Positions 48,857 to 60,300 of a stretch of DNA of 64,000 nucleotides are shown in pieces. This stretch comes from Arbacia lixula (Eukaryota > Echinodermata > Echinoidea > Arbacioida > Arbaciidae): assembly GCA_963669155.1 (NCBI GenBank), contig OZ022584.1:7957362-8021361 (forward strand), written 5' to 3'. Each line of letters begins with the position of its first letter. The stretch's first letter is position 1. The position numbers and the translations under genes were made by a program. The notes beneath the pieces were generated by a model. The model ran no database searches, had not been told where the DNA came from, and worked only from the letters and a program-made list of their open reading frames with translations.

Positions 48857-49346
48857 GGTGAAGCTTGCTTAGCAGTTGTAGATTTAGGGTGATGATTTTG
48901 GGTGCAAGGTGGGTTGGGCACGAGGATTATGTAAATTTTAGATTTGTAGATTTATGTAGATTCTGGGTGCGAGCACATCAAAAGATAGTCAACATAAATA
49001 CAAATAAAAAACAATCAATATAAAACATAATGACACGATATAAAACATTTTTAATTGGCAACCTTAGATACTATTCTAGGTAATGCATGTATAGAACGAT
49101 ATAAAAAAATATCTAGCAGTAAGGTCTAGATTGGCCCTGGGACTGTTCACGTGAAGCGGGAGCATCCTGAGGGCTCGCCTTCATTTTCCCTGCGTGCCGG
49201 GTCTGACTACTGTGTAATCGACCTGTGCATATGAATGAATTACTCATTTGAAATACATTTATCACATATGAATGACTCACTACAGCTCAAAGGAATTGGC
49301 ATAGGGAAAGGGAAAGGGAAGGAGCCGCAGTTTTAAACCGCAGTAT

Positions 49347-49419
49347 ATTTTGTCCAGCTCAGCATGAAACAATGCTTTAGCCTAAAAAGCATAATGTTTT
49401 ATGCTGAACTGGACAAAAT
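49347..49419. repeat. Snapback inverted repeat at the end of a LINE fragment
   Basis: ATTTTGTCCAGCTCAGCAT (49347-49365) is complementary, with one mismatch, to 49401-49419. Weaker pairing runs inward (CAATGCTTT/AAAGCATA) and outward to about 49435. The right arm reads as LINE coding sequence on the minus strand, so the left arm looks like an inverted copy of it. Confidence 0.75.
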
Positions 49420-50521
49420 ACAAATGTATACCGCAATGAAGCTTGCTCCTAATTGGTTTCCTCCTCCTTGGAAAGATGTCTGAGTTCACAACAACAATGT
49501 CATGATCGCTGATGCCAGGATGGGCTGAACATTTGTTCACAAGAAATGGTCTGTTGGAGAGAAAAAGATCAAGGGTACTGCTGGATCTTGTTGGAAAGGT
49601 CGCCATCTGTTGAAGCCCACAGTTACCAACCATCTCAATAAAGCGGTTTGCTGATGGCCTTGGTGTACTGTTGACCATGTAATGACTGCGTCTTCCAGTT
49701 GATATCAGGAAGGTTAATGTCACCTTCCAGCCAGAACACAGAGCTTTTGTGACGAGAACACAAGTGTTCAATGTTGGAACAGAGATCTTCCATATACTGA
49801 ATACAGCTTGAAGTAGGTCGCTGGAGAACACCAATGAACAGATTTTTCTTTGTTTTTAAGGGGGGCTTTATGAAAATAGTTTCACCGTCTAACGTGGTTG
49901 GAACAAGCTCGCAGATATACTTCTTGTCAATAGCTAGAAGGACGCCACCATATCCATCTGAGCGATCCTTACGGAAAACATCATACATGCTGGGAAAGAT
50001 TTCAGAGCTAGTTATTGCACTATTGAGTCCGGTTTCTGTGCCTATCAAGATGCTTGGAGATGTTGAATCAATCATGTTTGCCAGCTCTTCCCTCTTATTC
50101 TTGACACTTGGAAAGTTCACAATTAGCACTTTTAAGTTTGTAGCAGTGACCTTTTTCGTTGCTGGATTGCCCTTTTCTAGACGCCTTTATCTAAGAAGAG
50201 GAGAGTTAGCTTGTTCCTTGTGTCTGCAGTGAACAAGTCAAAGAGGCTTGTTGAGAACTGAGGCATACCACATGCTAAACATTGCCATGTCACGCTTGAA
50301 TTGGCCAAGGCTTCATAGATAGGTGTCGCCATGTGCATACAGTCTACATGATACCATTTCTGGCAATCATCGCAGGCAACGCCTCGTTGTTTCCATGTGA
50401 CAGCCCAATCACTTACCTGACAAGGATATTTTGTTTTGGGGCCAGGATTCAGTTCCACATCAGAAGAGATGGCCAGTACGAGAAGGCTTAGGTTAATAGG
50501 TTGCCTAATTGTTGTAACCAC
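49382..50521 (-). mobile_element. CR1-like LINE with N-terminal 2A peptide, PHD finger and endonuclease; RT missing
   Basis: Read on the minus strand, NLSLLVLAISSDVELNPGP (2A core DVELNPGP at 50461-50438) is followed by a PHD-type zinc finger (CDDCQKWYHVDCM, WQCLACG). After a frameshift near 50190 comes the AP-endonuclease (VLIVNFPSVKNKREELANMI, ILIGTETGLNS, VFWLEGDINLPDINW, then in another frame STLDLFLSNRPF and GISDHDIVVV). RT is absent; the copy ends at the snapback near 49380. 2A peptides make the ribosome skip one peptide bond, and they are known at the N-terminus of CR1-like LINEs of the sea urchin Strongylocentrotus. No ATG precedes the 2A in frame here. The element is inactive. Confidence 0.85.
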
Positions 50522-50789
50522 TACGACTAGTACGGGTAACTACATGTATACTTGTGTTTACATGCATGCAACTAATATCCGCAATCCTTGGTATGTTAAC
50601 ATTCTTATTGGCGAAATGCTTCATGATGATGTCAGCAAATTTGGCAAGTTTTTTTAGCTGGCAAGTATCTGCAGTGCGAAACAATTTTGACGTATGGTAA
50701 GATTGGGATATTTTTTTGAAAGACGGTGACATAAATATGATTTTATTTCCTGGCTTTAAAATGGACATAGAAATAAATAGAGGAATTCA

Positions 50790-51350
50790 TTTCCTACAAC
50801 TGACATTTCTGCATTGAGGACACTCCACTCCGCTAATGATACACCCTCTGAATCTGCCATTGGTAACTGGCAAACAGTATGATCTACAAAACGAGACAGA
50901 TATTATCTTCAGGATATCTTCAGGATTTAATTGTACTAAGTACTCTTCAAAGAATTTGTCCTCTTTATATATCCTGTAATTTGGGCATACACTACTCGAC
51001 CAAATTAATTTTAGCTTTCCATTCCTCTTTGTACATATCATTAAGTGTTAATTTAAGGGCATTAAGCATCCAAGTATTACTGAAACCTAACAGCAAATGA
51101 AGCTTTTGCCCCTTTTTAAAAACCTTAATGCCAAATAGAGCTTTACTTGCTTGGGAGACTTTGCTTGGATATATACTTCTTGAAACTTCCATTAAAATTG
51201 AACTAAACACCAAGGTACACAAAGTCACTTCCAACGTCAACAGTGTCATTGCCAATCTGAAATGTTGGAAATTTGCTTTCTTTTACCCCTGGAGAATATC
51301 ATTACTTTAAATTTACTTACATTAACACTCAATTTTAATTCTTCTCCTTA
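50790..51350 (-). mobile_element. LINE reverse transcriptase C-terminal fragment, decayed
   Basis: In changing frames I read SDFVYLGV, then FNGSFKKYI, then SKALFGIKVFKKGQKLHL, then YKEDKFFEEYLVQLNPEDIL and CPQCRNVSC. This is the order seen at the end of LINE RTs with a terminal Cys/His motif. Stops interrupt it. It is a different LINE from the 2A copy and ends a few bases before the BTB exon's splice acceptor. Confidence 0.65.
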
Positions 51351-51355
51351 CACAG

Positions 51356-54300
51356 GTCCACACAGAGTTATGTTAGTCCTCCATTTGACACATTGCACCG
51401 CCTGTCTGTTCTCGACTGTATGACAGCGCTAACTGCAAAATGACAACCTCGCCAGGGTTTGAGATCCTGCCAGCAGACAATGGGAGCCACATATACCAAG
51501 CCCACAATCATTGCAGCCAAGTCCTGGGGATGCTGGAACAGTGCTGGCGCCAGTACCCTGAATTGTGTGACGCCACAATCCTCGTAGAGGACCAGCAGTT
51601 TGCGGCCCACAAAGTTGCCCTCATGGCGTGCAGCAGTTTCTTCAAGGAGCTGTATCTACCAGACGGGAGGTGGGGAGCTGAGTCCCTGCAGGAGAAGCTT
51701 GAGGAGCTGACACCAGCCATCTTCCATATCTTCTTGGAGTTTGCCTACACGGGTAAGCTGGACCTCAGCATGAGGACTGTGGCCATCTGGCTGAAGATCG
51801 GCCATGTCCTCGAGGTGGCCATGGTCAAGGCCGCAGCCTGTGAGTACCTCAAGCACCAGACCAATGCAGACAATTGTATGGATATTATCACCATCGCAGA
51901 GAAGTTTAACTTGGCAGAGGTGAAGCATCTTGCAAACCGTGAAATGTGTGAACGCCTTATCCAGCTGTCTCAGTCACTGCGTGGTAAGTTGCTGCTGAAA
52001 TATTGTAGATTTCTTTCAGCTTTTTGATGATGTTCACATAGACTAACAATTCTTCAGTGTGATTTTATTGCAGGCTTATACTCCATGGAGGATTAATTCC
52101 AGAATTCAAGAAGGGAACATTCTTAACATGGGAATGGTAGAACTCTCTTCATATAAATTCAAGTCAGGAAGTAAATGTGGAAAATTTAACAATTGTAACC
52201 CTCACCAGCAGAAAGAAGCAAAGGAATTATGATTCCGATTTGCAGATTTGCAGTCACATTTGCAGATATACATGTATTCAAAAGAGCAGTTTGCTTTTTA
52301 TGCTTCCCAAAGGTCAGATGTTAAAGGTCAAATAACTTTAGCAAAATTCCCTAAAACTTTCCCCCAAATTGATATGTTTCACATTGAACCCAAATCTAAG
52401 GATTCAATTCAAACCAAACATGATACAGACATGTATCACTCCATGGAGGTAAGCTGGTGAAAGTTGGGTAAAATTCCTGAAAGTTCAAAGGTCAATGAAC
52501 TTCACCCAAAATTGCCTCATTTTGAAATGAGATCCCATTAATCATGTGTGTGTCAATTAGTTGGCGCGTTTGGTGTTTGCAGTCTCTTCACGATATCCAC
52601 CTGGACAGGATTAGGTGAAAAAAAATCATTTGTTGAGCTTTCTTTTGAAAATAAATTGAAACAGAACAAGCCTGGGAATACAAGATTTAATGTTATACTG
52701 AATGCATACCCTTGAGATAGGAGGTTGTGCATACTGAATTATGTAAAAGAGTATAGGGACACAGAATCACAGAGGGATGGAAAAACATAGATGTTAATAG
52801 CTTATAAGAAGCCCCACCGACATGCATCAAAGCAAACAATTGCTACTTTGATTAAGAATGTCATACAAGAGGCTGGTATCGATACACAATTTGTCAGTGC
52901 TCACTCCACAAGGGCAGCCTCTACGTCAGCAGCACAAAGATGTGAGGTGCCTGTGTCAGAAATCCTCTCAAGGGCCGGATGAGTGGCGGAGAAGACATTC
53001 AGGAAGTTTTATTGCAAGCCTTTGCTAGACAATGATGGATTTGCCCAGGCTTTACTAAAAGATTGACTTCACTGGTATTTTGTTATCTACATGACTACAG
53101 GGCTTAGAAATCTTATTTTACGCCCGATCAGACATGTAGTCTTGATCAGAGTCTTCTATGTAAATGAAATAGGAAGATTAAATGAAAACTTGCCTGTTTG
53201 ATATTTAATCTTCATTTTATAAATTAGCCGTAGAGAAGAGACTTACATCCCTCCTCTCCCTCCCTGCAATTTACGTAATCCTATGCAGGCAAGTTCTCAA
53301 CATCTTCATCTTCCTATCGATATATCCTGTCGTCTCGTACAGCTTTAAAACATTGACACACACGTGACCAAGAGGATCTCATTTTACACCCGATCAGACA
53401 TGTAGTCTGCGGCTGTGGCTAACACTATAATTTATTACCCAGTCCAGTCTGTCCCTTGTCTTGTATGGTACTCTCATTTCATTGATGCTGGAAAACAAAA
53501 GAATATTTGGGATAATGGGGATAAAAAAAACATTGCTCCTGGTATTCATCTACTGTATCACCTCAAAGATTTGTTGGGTCTAGTGCGGCTATAGGTAACG
53601 TGTGCCGCGTTTTCGTGTTTACGTGTTTTCATGTTTATGAAAAAATTGGTGTATCACTATTGGGGAAAAGGTCATATTGCTGTAGTTTATTTTCATGTGC
53701 CATTGTTTAATTTTTGCACCAGTTGAACACACACATTACATATGTACATGTAGACCAACCTTTTATCTGCAACCTTAATGAGTTAAAACCAAAAGCATTT
53801 TGGCTGTCAAACATGTATGTGTTACCTGTCAAGATCAATGATAAATCGAGCTTGTTGCATTTCTCACTATGTCAGAGAGAGACCTTGAGCCTGATGATGG
53901 GGAGATGTCTTCTGAGGGAGATGGCGAAGTTCCTGCAGCAGATGTCCAGAGTAAAACCAGGGTATCTCCACGGAAACAGCCTCCCAAGCCTGTTCGCCAG
54001 GCCAGATACCACCAAGCTGCCAAGAATCGCAAGGCTGTCAAGCGACCAACCCGGAAGAACGTCGGCTTGAGAACCAGAAAGACCGAAAAGCTTGCAGAAC
54101 CGCGGACCCCTTCCCAAAGAATACTGTCCTTGCGGCAACGGGCTTTAAAGGCCAAGCAAAATGCCATCGAAGTAGTCACGCATGCAAATAAAGTATACCC
54201 GTGTAAGTTTTGTGACGTTGTCTGTTCAAAGCACAGCGAGCTGCAGAGTCATTACAGGAATGAGCATGCAAAGTGTGTGAGGTGTCGGAAGGTGTTCAGG

Positions 54301-56145
54301 CACCCGGATGAATTAACAAAACATGCAGAAGCACACAGACGGAGGGAAGAAAATGCCAACAGAGTCAGAAGCTATGTGTGCCCATACTGTGGGAAGAACT
54401 GTAATGTCAACTCGGCATTGAAGATTCACATCCGGACTCATACAGGTGAAAAGCCATACCAATGTGACTTGTGCCCTGCTCGTTTCATTCAGTCCATCAA
54501 TCTCAAGCGCCATGTCCTGTCGTACCATAAGAACGACGAGCCGTACGCCTGCAGCATTTGCGGGAAGAAATTCCGGGTGTTGGTGTACCTGAAGAGCCAT
54601 GAGGTGACACACAGTCAGGACCGCCCCTTCCAGTGCGAGGCGTGTGGTGCCATGTTCAAACGGAAGAGTGACCTGCGGAGTCACAGGAGGGTGCACAGCT
54701 CCGAGAAGCCCTACGCCTGCAAGGTGTGCCGCACCAACTTCAAGACCGCCAATGACCTCAAGGCGCACATGCTCATCCACAACGACACCAAGCCGCACAT
54801 CTGCGGCCAGTGCGGGGCCAGCTTCAAGCGCAGTGGCCACCTCAACAGACATGTTAAGATCCACACCAAAAGCAAGCCCTTCAAGTGTGAGCAGTGCGGA
54901 GCCCAGTTCAACCGCAGGGAGAACCTCCGCAGCCACCAGCGCATCCACTCAGGGGAGTACCCTTACAACTGTAAGGTCTGTAATGCTGCCTTCCGCCACC
55001 TCAGCAGCATGAAGATGCATGAGAAGAGCCACTTAATGTAAGTTGGATGCACTGCAGCTTGTCATGTTGACAGAGATGGAGGAAATGTGTGCAGAAATTA
55101 AGATTTTTAAATTATCAGGTGAAGAGATGGGTATGTGGGTATTTTCGGAAATGCTATACAAATTAGATGAAGGTTTTTTTTTTACTTTTTGAAATAGAAA
55201 ATCATGACTGAAAATCATGGGAGAAGAGCAGGGTCAGGGCCAGTACATTTTTTGAAGAATCAATGGTAATGAGTATATTGTTGAATGCCTTTTATCTCGC
55301 CTGAGTTCTATGTTCTATGCATTTGTTCCTGTATGTTTTGATCGTGTACTGGTACACCGAGCAATCAGCTATAGGGAGGAAAAAGTGTGGCTCCCGACCC
55401 CATTATAACAGGGTTTGCCTGTACTCATGACTGTCTTGCTTTGTGTTCTTTGTTCTGAAGGGGTAAAGTCAGAGAAGAGGAGAGTGGTGAGGAAGAGAGC
55501 CAAAAGCAGGGAATCATGCTACATCTCCTGACTCCAGCAGCAGACACTCGTCTTCCTGTCCACACTGCCATGCCTGCAGGGGTGGGCGTGGTCGAGGAGG
55601 GAGAAGGGGTGGAGTCCCTGCACTTAACACAGGCCAGGCAGGGTGTCACCCCCATCTCCTTTCAGGTGTCCTCCACTGGCCTTCAAGAGCTCACCGCTGC
55701 AGCCCAGGGAACCTCGGCTTCTCCCCAGGACATCAGTATTAACCTTGTCAGTTTGGCCACAGGGACCTTGAGTCACCCAGTTCACAGTGCGTCCCCTGCG
55801 ACCGAATTACCCACGGTGCCGCCATCCCACCACCATCACCATCCATATCATCACCAGCAGCACCAGCAGCAGCCGAGTCCAGGGTCTGCGGGCCTGCTGT
55901 CGCTCAACACCACCCAGGCCCTGGCACAGGTGCAGGCAGAAGCCCAGGCCCAGATCCAGGCACACCTGCACTCCCAGGTGGTCCCGTTGCGGCTGGCTAC
56001 AACATTGCCTCAGGGACACCCTACCAGTCAACAGCACCAGCACCACCACCACATTGCAGCTGGCCAGCAAGCCACTCATGCATTGGTCTCGGGAACCATC
56101 CCAACCGTGGCAGTGCAGGCATCCACTCAGTTCTTACTGCCCTGA
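51356..56145 (+). CDS. BTB/POZ protein with ten C2H2 zinc fingers (3 coding exons, 796 aa)
   Basis: Coding exons are 51440-51983 (in an exon that starts after TCCTTACACAG at 51355), 53876-55037 and 55461-56145; phases 1 and 2 match and give 796 residues. The BTB domain spans about residues 28-140 (LCDATILVEDQQFAAHKVAL, FLEFAYTGKLDLSM), followed by a BACK-like helical stretch to about 180. A basic linker (about 200-285) leads to ten C2H2 fingers at about 289-566, two joined by TGEKPY. The last exon is Gln/His/Ala-rich (QQHQQQPSPG) and may be an activation or repression tail. BTB-ZF proteins are nuclear DNA-binding regulators that self-associate and recruit co-repressors. I cannot assign an orthologue. 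Introns are 1892 and 423 bp; a non-coding first exon must lie upstream, not found. Confidence 0.92.
51440..51983 (+). CDS. BTB-ZF exon 1: BTB domain
   Basis: ATG at 51440 begins MTTSPGFEILPADNGSHIYQ. The donor is CGTG|GTAAGT (phase 1). Eighty-four bases of 5' UTR precede it in the same exon. Confidence 0.92.
52791..53067 (+). mobile_element. DIRS-like tyrosine-recombinase fossil fragment
   Basis: This small remnant in intron 1 of the BTB-ZF gene resembles the C-terminal catalytic part of the tyrosine recombinases of DIRS/Ngaro-type retroelements; a Crypton origin is possible. Nothing else of the element is seen. It is broken, with about one break, and heavily truncated. Confidence 0.65.
53068..53875. 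other. BTB-ZF intron 1, remainder
   Basis: Two short repeats of CCCGATCAGACATGTAGTCT (53122 and 53390) occur about 268 bases apart, with partly similar sequence around them. Otherwise nothing is recognised. Confidence 0.45.
53876..55037 (+). CDS. BTB-ZF exon 2: linker and ten zinc fingers
   Basis: The acceptor is CACTATGTCAG|AG and the donor TTAAT|GTAAGT (phase 2). An ATG at 53869 just before the acceptor is intronic in this model. Finger 2 has a short inter-finger gap (CVRCRKVFRHPDELTKHAEA), and fingers 8 and 9 share the CGASFKRSGHL/CGAQFNRRENL pattern. Confidence 0.92.
55461..56145 (+). CDS. BTB-ZF exon 3: Gln/His/Ala-rich tail
   Basis: The acceptor TTGTTCTGAAG joins in phase 2 to give MGKVREEESGEEESQKQG, then a 209-codon stretch in frame to TGA at 56143. 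It holds poly-His and poly-Gln runs (HHHHHPYHHQQ, HQHHHH) and no folded domain. Confidence 0.85.
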
Positions 56146-56977
56146 CCAATATCCGTCTTCAAGAAAGCAAGGAACTGGCTACATTTTGCTGTTCCTAAAT
56201 GCTAAGACTCTTCACAGGAGTGGAGACATCATGTGCACAACCCAATTGAATCACTGGTGGCAAGGTGAAGCATCAGACCATTACTGTAAAAACAGACCTG
56301 GGGTGGAAGGTGCCACAAACTGGTTCGAATCTTTTCCCAAAGATTTGTGTAACAAGATATTGTGCTAAATATTTATATGAAATTGTGCTGCAGTTTTAGA
56401 TCCATGCATATTTCATGTAGAGCCTTCATACCGATATGTAGGTAAAGACATGTATGTGCTGATTAAATTTCGAATCACACCTGAAATAGCAATTGTGACA
56501 TTAGGGCAAGTATTCACAACATCACATATTTTAGAGGTACTTTGATGATTACTACGGTGAGGATGCATTGAAGAATATTATTTGAAAAAAGGTAAAACTT
56601 TCAGTAGCACCATGTAGCTGTATCCTTCACTGATACATGTAAGTGACCACAAAGTGACATTTTGATTTGCACCATAGCTGAGCCCAAGGTACAAGTATCA
56701 GCTAGATAAAGGGATTTTTTTAGAATGTAGCACAACATAGACTGAATTTTAACACTTCCAAGATCTCAGATACAGGAGGAAAATGAAGTATGACCAAGTT
56801 TAGAAAACACTGTTGTCACAATTAAAATTATTCTTGCCATTATTAATTACATGTTATGTTTGCCTGAGTATTTCCAGGAGGAGAGTGGGCCATTGTCTCT
56901 TGAATCTCTATACATGTTCATGTATTTGTTTGTCTTTGCTTTATAATTATGTACCTATCTTAGTGTTTTTCATTTAA
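56146..56977 (+). other. 3' UTR of the BTB-ZF gene
   Basis: Non-coding, AT-rich, with no poly(A) signal before the palindromic element. AATAAA occurs at 57589-57594 and 58130-58135, so the UTR may run through the element. Confidence 0.45.
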
Positions 56978-57351
56978 AGGGCATATACTGTACAAGAAAG
57001 ACAAAAAAAAAGCCTTCATAAGGTGATCGTGAGCAATCTTTTTGCCAATGCTCGTAAGTCGTAAATTCATGTATTGTCCATTTTAGAAACTTGCTGAAAG
57101 TTATTTGCCCTCAAGTGATCCACATTTGGAGAAATTAGTGATAAAATCTCAAATCCTCCACATGTTCGGGCCGAACATTTGAGGATTTGAGACTTAACCA
57201 CTAATTACTCTGATTGTGGATCATTTGAGGGCAAATAACTTTCAGCGATTTTCTAAAATGGACAACACATGAATTTAAGACCATTGGCAAAAAGATTGCT
57301 CACGATCACCTTATAAAGGCCTTTTTGTCTTCTCAGTACAGTGTATTCCCT
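56978..57351. mobile_element. Full-length palindromic TTAA-site element, copy 1
   Basis: The element is about 374 bp, and its two halves are inverted copies around ATGTTCGGGCCGAACAT (near 57170). It begins AGGGCATATACTGTAC after TTAA and ends GTATTCCCT. The right TTAA has decayed. It encodes nothing. A close relative lies at 61980-62330. Confidence 0.85.
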
Positions 57352-57588
57352 TTTGCTTGCAAAGCAGTTGCCATGCCTTGACTGATATTGACACGGTGTA
57401 TCAATATTAGAAAGGAAGAGGATTGGTTTCATCTTCAGGCACAGACTTCATTCTCATTAGCTTGAATAGCAATTATCTCAAGATTTGGTCAAAATCCCCC
57501 CAAACACACATGAATTATGTGATAGCTTTTGGGCATAAATACTTCCTTCTCATTGCCACAACCACTGCTTCATTATACAATATGGTTC

Positions 57589-57594
57589 AATAAA
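57589..57594 (+). terminator. Candidate poly(A) signal
   Basis: AATAAA lies downstream of the BTB-ZF stop; a second one is at 58130-58135. Usage cannot be judged. Confidence 0.3.
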
Positions 57595-57599
57595 TCAGT

Positions 57600-58600
57600 A
57601 TAGTGTTACTTGTGCTTGCAAAAATTTGTGGTCACAGTCCTTGATTTCCCCGGTAGTGTTTTACAGCCTTTTCTACAAGAGAAACCTGTTGTGCGCGATG
57701 CTTTCCATGTCATGGTATTCCTCTGTCAAGACAAGACTTTTTTGAGCTCCAAACCTGTTTTCTCATCTTTTTTCTGCCATATTGTGGTCAATTCACATGT
57801 ATGGGAAGTACGTTTAACCCGCGAAATTGAAAGTTTGCTTGCCTCACAAATTTAGAGATATTTGGACCTCGTTAAGTGAGAATTGTGACAATGTGTCACA
57901 GTTTATCTGTGAAATTAGGTTCGAGCCTGACTTGCCAAGATATGTTGGAAGTAGTCTCAATCGTGTAAATCCATTGATTGACTGACTAGTGTCTTTGCCT
58001 GCCCTGGAATGGCATATGAAATTAGCAACCTCCTTACTGTGCACTTGTTGTCCAGAATATGTAGAATGTTACTAATACTAGACCAAATGCAGTGGCAGAT
58101 ATGTATTTCGTCATATTTGGGTGAAAATCAATAAAAAGTTTCTTATGAAATTTCATAATTTCTCTCTGTTAGTGCCGATATTAAATGGGCAGTGCACACA
58201 GAAATTGCTTTCAAAACGTGCAGAGAAATCAGAAAGATCAGTGAGAGTTTGAGCAAAACTTATTACCATTTAAAGTTTGAGCCCTCCTTGGATTGGCAAC
58301 TTATGAGTGATGTCAAAGAGGAGGTGATAATGCATTGTATCCATCGTGAAGCACCCCTCACCACCTCTACTTTTATACATGGCAAGGACTCAAGTTCTTA
58401 CAGAGATATAGAGTACTGAAGTGTGACTGAATGTGATGCGCCACCAACGTTCGTTGTCGGCGGATTGCTAAATACAGTCCAAGGGGTGTATTTTATCCCC
58501 GGCTCGATCACTCAATGTGAATTAGGGACCGCATGATCGTTACCAAAATTGCCGGAAAATGGTTCAATTTCAAGCAATGTCCGCGGACAACCGCGGACAA
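57600..58600. other. Intergenic or distal 3' UTR
   Basis: No coding region is supported. The frame at 58192-58419 matches nothing that I know. Confidence 0.35.
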
Positions 58601-58605
58601 AATAA

Positions 58606-58697
58606 TCCTCGAAATATAGAAAATAGGGGGGCACAGGTGTCCTCGAAATTGATAAATAGGGGTACACAGGTGTCCTCGCAATTGATAAATCGGGGTC
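58606..58697. repeat. Three-unit tandem repeat, period about 34
   Basis: Units begin CCTCGAAATATAG, CCTCGAAATTGATAAAT and CCTCGCAATTGATAAAT, and each ends in GGGG plus ACAGGTGT or a variant. Looser relatives (GTCCTTGAAATATGG, GTCCTTACAAAC) continue at 58908-59010. Confidence 0.75.
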
Positions 58698-59447
58698 ATG
58701 AAAAGGGAAAAGAGAAAACTTAACCGGGAAGGAAAATTTTCGGAGCCCAGTCGCGATTCGGAAAAGCGCGCCCCGCGCCTGCTTTTATCAATCTTACATA
58801 CACCCGGTTCATGCCCAAAGAGAGAGAGTCCTCAACAGAACGCGTGCAGAAAGAGAGCACCCGTACTGTACTAACGTATATTAACCAAACAAAAGGTATA
58901 AATGTCTTGTCCTTGAAATATGGTAAAATAGGGGTAAATTTGCAAAAGTGTCCTTACAAACTTAAAAATTGGGGTATTAAAAAGTATGATTTGTCCTTGT
59001 TTTGACGTAAAAAAGGGAGTTAGAATTCACAAAATGTCCTTGAAATTTACCGCGAAAGTGTGTTATTTACAGTTGTGGTAACGGTCGTATGCGTCACCCT
59101 CTACGGGGGATTGACCCCACCGGGATTTGATCAGTAATGCACACAACTCACATAGAGCTGCCGCGTATCTGCCACATGACGTGTCAGTTATGTCAGGTCC
59201 TTTATCTACAAGCTACACTTGCTTTTGGACTCCACCACAACGTCTTTGAACTTGGTATTTGTTATTTTCAATTTACCTCAACGACATGAAGCCTATTGTG
59301 TTAGTAACTGTGGGGTTTTTTTATTAGCTGGTTATCATGAATGAGATTCTGCGGATTTAAAGTATGTTTATGCGTATGTGCGTGTGTGTCTCTCTCCAAC
59401 TTTTATTTCGCTGAAATTCCCGTTCCACGTCTATCCTTGTTCTACTT

Positions 59448-59492
59448 TTGTCCTGGCCTCTCTCTCTCTCTTTGTCTCTGTCTCTGCATCCC

Positions 59493-59542
<50 letters not shown>

Positions 59543-59651
59543 ATCTACATGTGATACCTCTATCTCTATCATGATATCCTCCCTCTTTCTCTATGTCTGT
59601 CCGTCTCTCCAAATTCATATCTATCCTTGGTCTTTCACCCTCATTTCTGAT

Positions 59652-59700
<49 letters not shown>
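59448..59700. repeat. CT-rich microsatellites
   Basis: CT runs at 59459-59485, 59505-59542 and 59655-59697, with a C-run at 59491-59503. Frames here are artefacts. Confidence 0.95.
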
Positions 59701-59706
<6 letters not shown>

Positions 59707-59940
59707 ACCATAATATTCCTCGCTCGCTCTTTTTTCTCTCATGATTTTCTCTTCGAATCCCCTCTCTCGTTCATGGTGTGTCATTTATGGCAAAATGATT
59801 ATACGTATCGTATTGCAATACTGATTATATCCCTTCTCTCCCCCATTAGACATTTTGCCCGACAAATTTTCATCAGAAGAAAGAGATTAACACTTTAATA
59901 GTAATAATGATTCGAGTTGTTCAATTTAATATGGTGATGG

Positions 59941-60148
59941 TATGGGAAAACAAGTTAGAAACACTTTTAAAATGATTGTCAAGTAATTCAAATTCGAGAC
60001 GCGTATATACATGCAATTCTTATCTTGGGAGTGAGTTACTTGGTATGGGAAAACAAGTTAAAAACACTTTTAAAATGATGGTCAAGTAAATCAAATTCGA
60101 GACGCGTATATACAGTATGCAATTCTTATCTTGGGAGTGAGTTACTTG
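59941..60148. repeat. 103-bp direct tandem duplication
   Basis: 59941-60043 is repeated at 60044-60148 with few differences (GTATGGGAAAACAAGTTA at both starts, GTGAGTTACTTG at both ends). Confidence 0.95.
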
Positions 60149-60300
60149 TTTGCTATAAATGGGTTCAGGTTTGATATCATTTTTGGGGCAGGAGTCTTTT
60201 CAGAGTTTCGGTATAGATTTGTTTGTGTGTGGACACCCTGTTCACGATACGGTGATTCTTTACACGACGTAGGGCCTATAGCTATAACCATACGTTTCGG

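Noticed and set aside
53869-53875. ATG at 53869 as the start of a separate zinc-finger gene
   Set aside because: The acceptor at 53875 joins in phase to the BTB exon, and the total of 2391 coding bases is an exact multiple of three. A separate start is possible but less likely.
58192-58419. 75-codon frame behind the BTB-ZF gene
   Set aside because: No similarity recognised, no splice context, and a length compatible with chance.
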